Shown piece after piece: positions 5,719 through 6,286 of a stretch of 6,286 nucleotides of DNA. A program made the translations under genes and the position numbers. This DNA comes from Deltaproteobacteria bacterium (GTDB lineage Bacteria > Desulfobacterota > Desulfarculia > Desulfarculales > Desulfarculaceae), in assembly GCA_021815655.1 (NCBI GenBank), contig JAKAGJ010000139.1, positions 1-6,286 of the forward strand. The letters are read 5' to 3'. Each line of letters opens with the position of its first letter. The stretch's first letter is position 1. The notes beneath the pieces were generated by a model. The model was given only the letters and a program-made list of their open reading frames with translations. It ran no database searches and was not told where the DNA came from.

Positions 5719-5725
5719 TCCTCCC
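5719..5725 (-). promoter_or_regulatory. Strong ribosome binding site of the cysteine hydrolase
   Basis: Read on the minus strand, GGGAGGA lies six bases before ATG 5712. It is a near-perfect Shine-Dalgarno sequence and decides that start over the upstream TTG at 5760. Confidence 0.75.
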
Positions 5726-5760
5726 GGTCCTTGGTTGGCGATTGGCTGGCCATGGGGCAA

Positions 5761-5772
5761 GGGGTTGACCCC
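5761..5772 (-). repeat. Short inverted repeat upstream of the hydrolase gene
   Basis: GGGGT (5761-5765) and ACCCC (5768-5772) mirror each other around two bases, in the 87-base gap between the minus-strand genes. No convincing -10/-35 pair was found on the minus strand in this gap, so the hydrolase may be co-transcribed with the gene upstream of it. The repeat could be an operator half-site or simple chance. Confidence 0.2.
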
Positions 5773-5799
5773 ACAGCGCGCGATGGCGGTGCCCCCGGC

Positions 5800-6286
5800 C
5801 TAATCGTTACGCCCCAGGGACTTGCGCCACAGGCGCTTGAAGTAGTCCCCCAGGCCCTGGGGGGCGGGGGCGATGCTTATGCGGTCGATATAAAGATCGG
5901 CCACGCCGGGCAGGAAGGCCACCCGGCACTCCAGGTCCTTGTCCTCCCGCGCCAGCTCGAAGGCCACCTCCAGCTCCTGGTAGCCGCCATCCTTGAGGTC
6001 CTGGGGCCGCACCTGGCGGCTGGCCAGGGTCTGGCCGCCGCTCTTGGCCACGTCCAGGCGGGCCACAGGCCCCTGCCCCCGCACCTCCGCCAGCTTAAGG
6101 CGGAAGCGGGCCAGGTAGCGGCCAGCGGGCAGGTAGTCGTACTGGCCGTAGATGATATCGCCGGCCGGGGCCTGGCGCGAAACCACCACGGCCTTGCCCC
6201 CCGAGGCCTGGCCGTCCTCGCGCACCTGGCCGGGGGGGTGGCGGTAGTCCTCGGCCTCGTAGATCAGCTCGGCCCCCGCCGCCTGG
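5800..6286 (-). CDS. C-terminal part of a protein ending in a carbohydrate-binding-like beta-sandwich (partial)
   Basis: The frame is open from the right window edge to a TAG at 5800-5802, giving about 161 residues of C-terminus. The N-terminus lies outside the window, and the GTG at 6225 inside the domain is not a real start. The visible part begins ...AELIYEAEDYRHPPGQV, then GGKAVVVSRQA, YLPAGRYLARFRLKL, a strand-rich middle, and VADLYIDRISIAPAP. The 'EAE...GG.A.....Y.LPAG.Y.aRFrlk.....lyiDrI.i' layout is typical of jelly-roll carbohydrate-binding modules of the CBM6/CBM35-like type. It ends with a short basic amphipathic tail (YFKRLWRKSLGRND). Such domains occur at the end of some membrane glycosyltransferases and surface enzymes, but the catalytic part is not visible. 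It lies 87 bases upstream of the cysteine hydrolase on the same strand, and a functional link is not apparent. Confidence 0.7.
   Translation of the reverse strand, partial: QAAGAELIYEAEDYRHPPGQVREDGQASGGKAVVVSRQAPAGDIIYGQYDYLPAGRYLARFRLKLAEVRGQGPVARLDVAKSGGQTLASRQVRPQDLKDGGYQELEVAFELAREDKDLECRVAFLPGVADLYIDRISIAPAPQGLGDYFKRLWRKSLGRND

Noticed and set aside
1..6286. tRNA, rRNA, CRISPR, insertion sequence or prophage signatures
   Set aside because: No cloverleaf, repeat-spacer pattern, transposase or integrase motif or attachment-site duplication was seen on either strand. selC was looked for and is not here.

Overview
The window is very GC-rich, and its genes end most codons in G or C. It looks like a chromosomal segment from a selenoprotein-making bacterium. 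High GC, a selenocysteine-containing SelD, a LysR-type regulator next to it and a phasin-like/UbiB pair together suggest a Desulfobacterota (former Deltaproteobacteria) relative, but this is inference and no marker gene here proves the taxon. No mobile element, CRISPR array, tRNA or rRNA was seen, and no gene-free stretch exceeds 300 bases.

Layout, left to right. Bases 1-72 are probably the tail of an upstream plus-strand gene. A TATAAT box and a strong leader hairpin precede a two-gene plus-strand unit: a 113-residue phasin-like helical protein (143-484) and a 553-residue UbiB/ABC1 atypical kinase with two C-terminal membrane helices (502-2163). A 198-base gap follows, holding a plausible promoter, a LysR-type box and a structured leader. 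Next is a plus-strand unit of three closely spaced genes: a LysR regulator (2362-3261), selD (3290-4333) and an unrecognised polytopic membrane protein (4369-5157). On the minus strand, converging on this unit, are an isochorismatase-like cysteine hydrolase (5188-5712) and, upstream of it, the C-terminal part of a protein ending in a carbohydrate-binding-module-like beta-sandwich (5800-6286, running off the window).

The main point is selD. The real gene starts at 3290 and reads through an in-frame TGA at 3335-3337, which falls exactly at the catalytic Cys/Sec position of selenophosphate synthetase. A hairpin sits just downstream, as expected for a bacterial SECIS element. A conventional gene call would treat the TGA as a stop and begin the gene at an internal TTG (3410), losing 40 residues that include the active-site residue and lysine. 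SelD makes the selenophosphate needed for selenocysteine, so this enzyme depends on its own product. The LysR regulator lies 28 bases upstream and is probably co-transcribed, so it may tie expression to selenium or sulfur status. The membrane protein is the third gene of the unit and may have a selenium-linked role, but its sequence does not show one.
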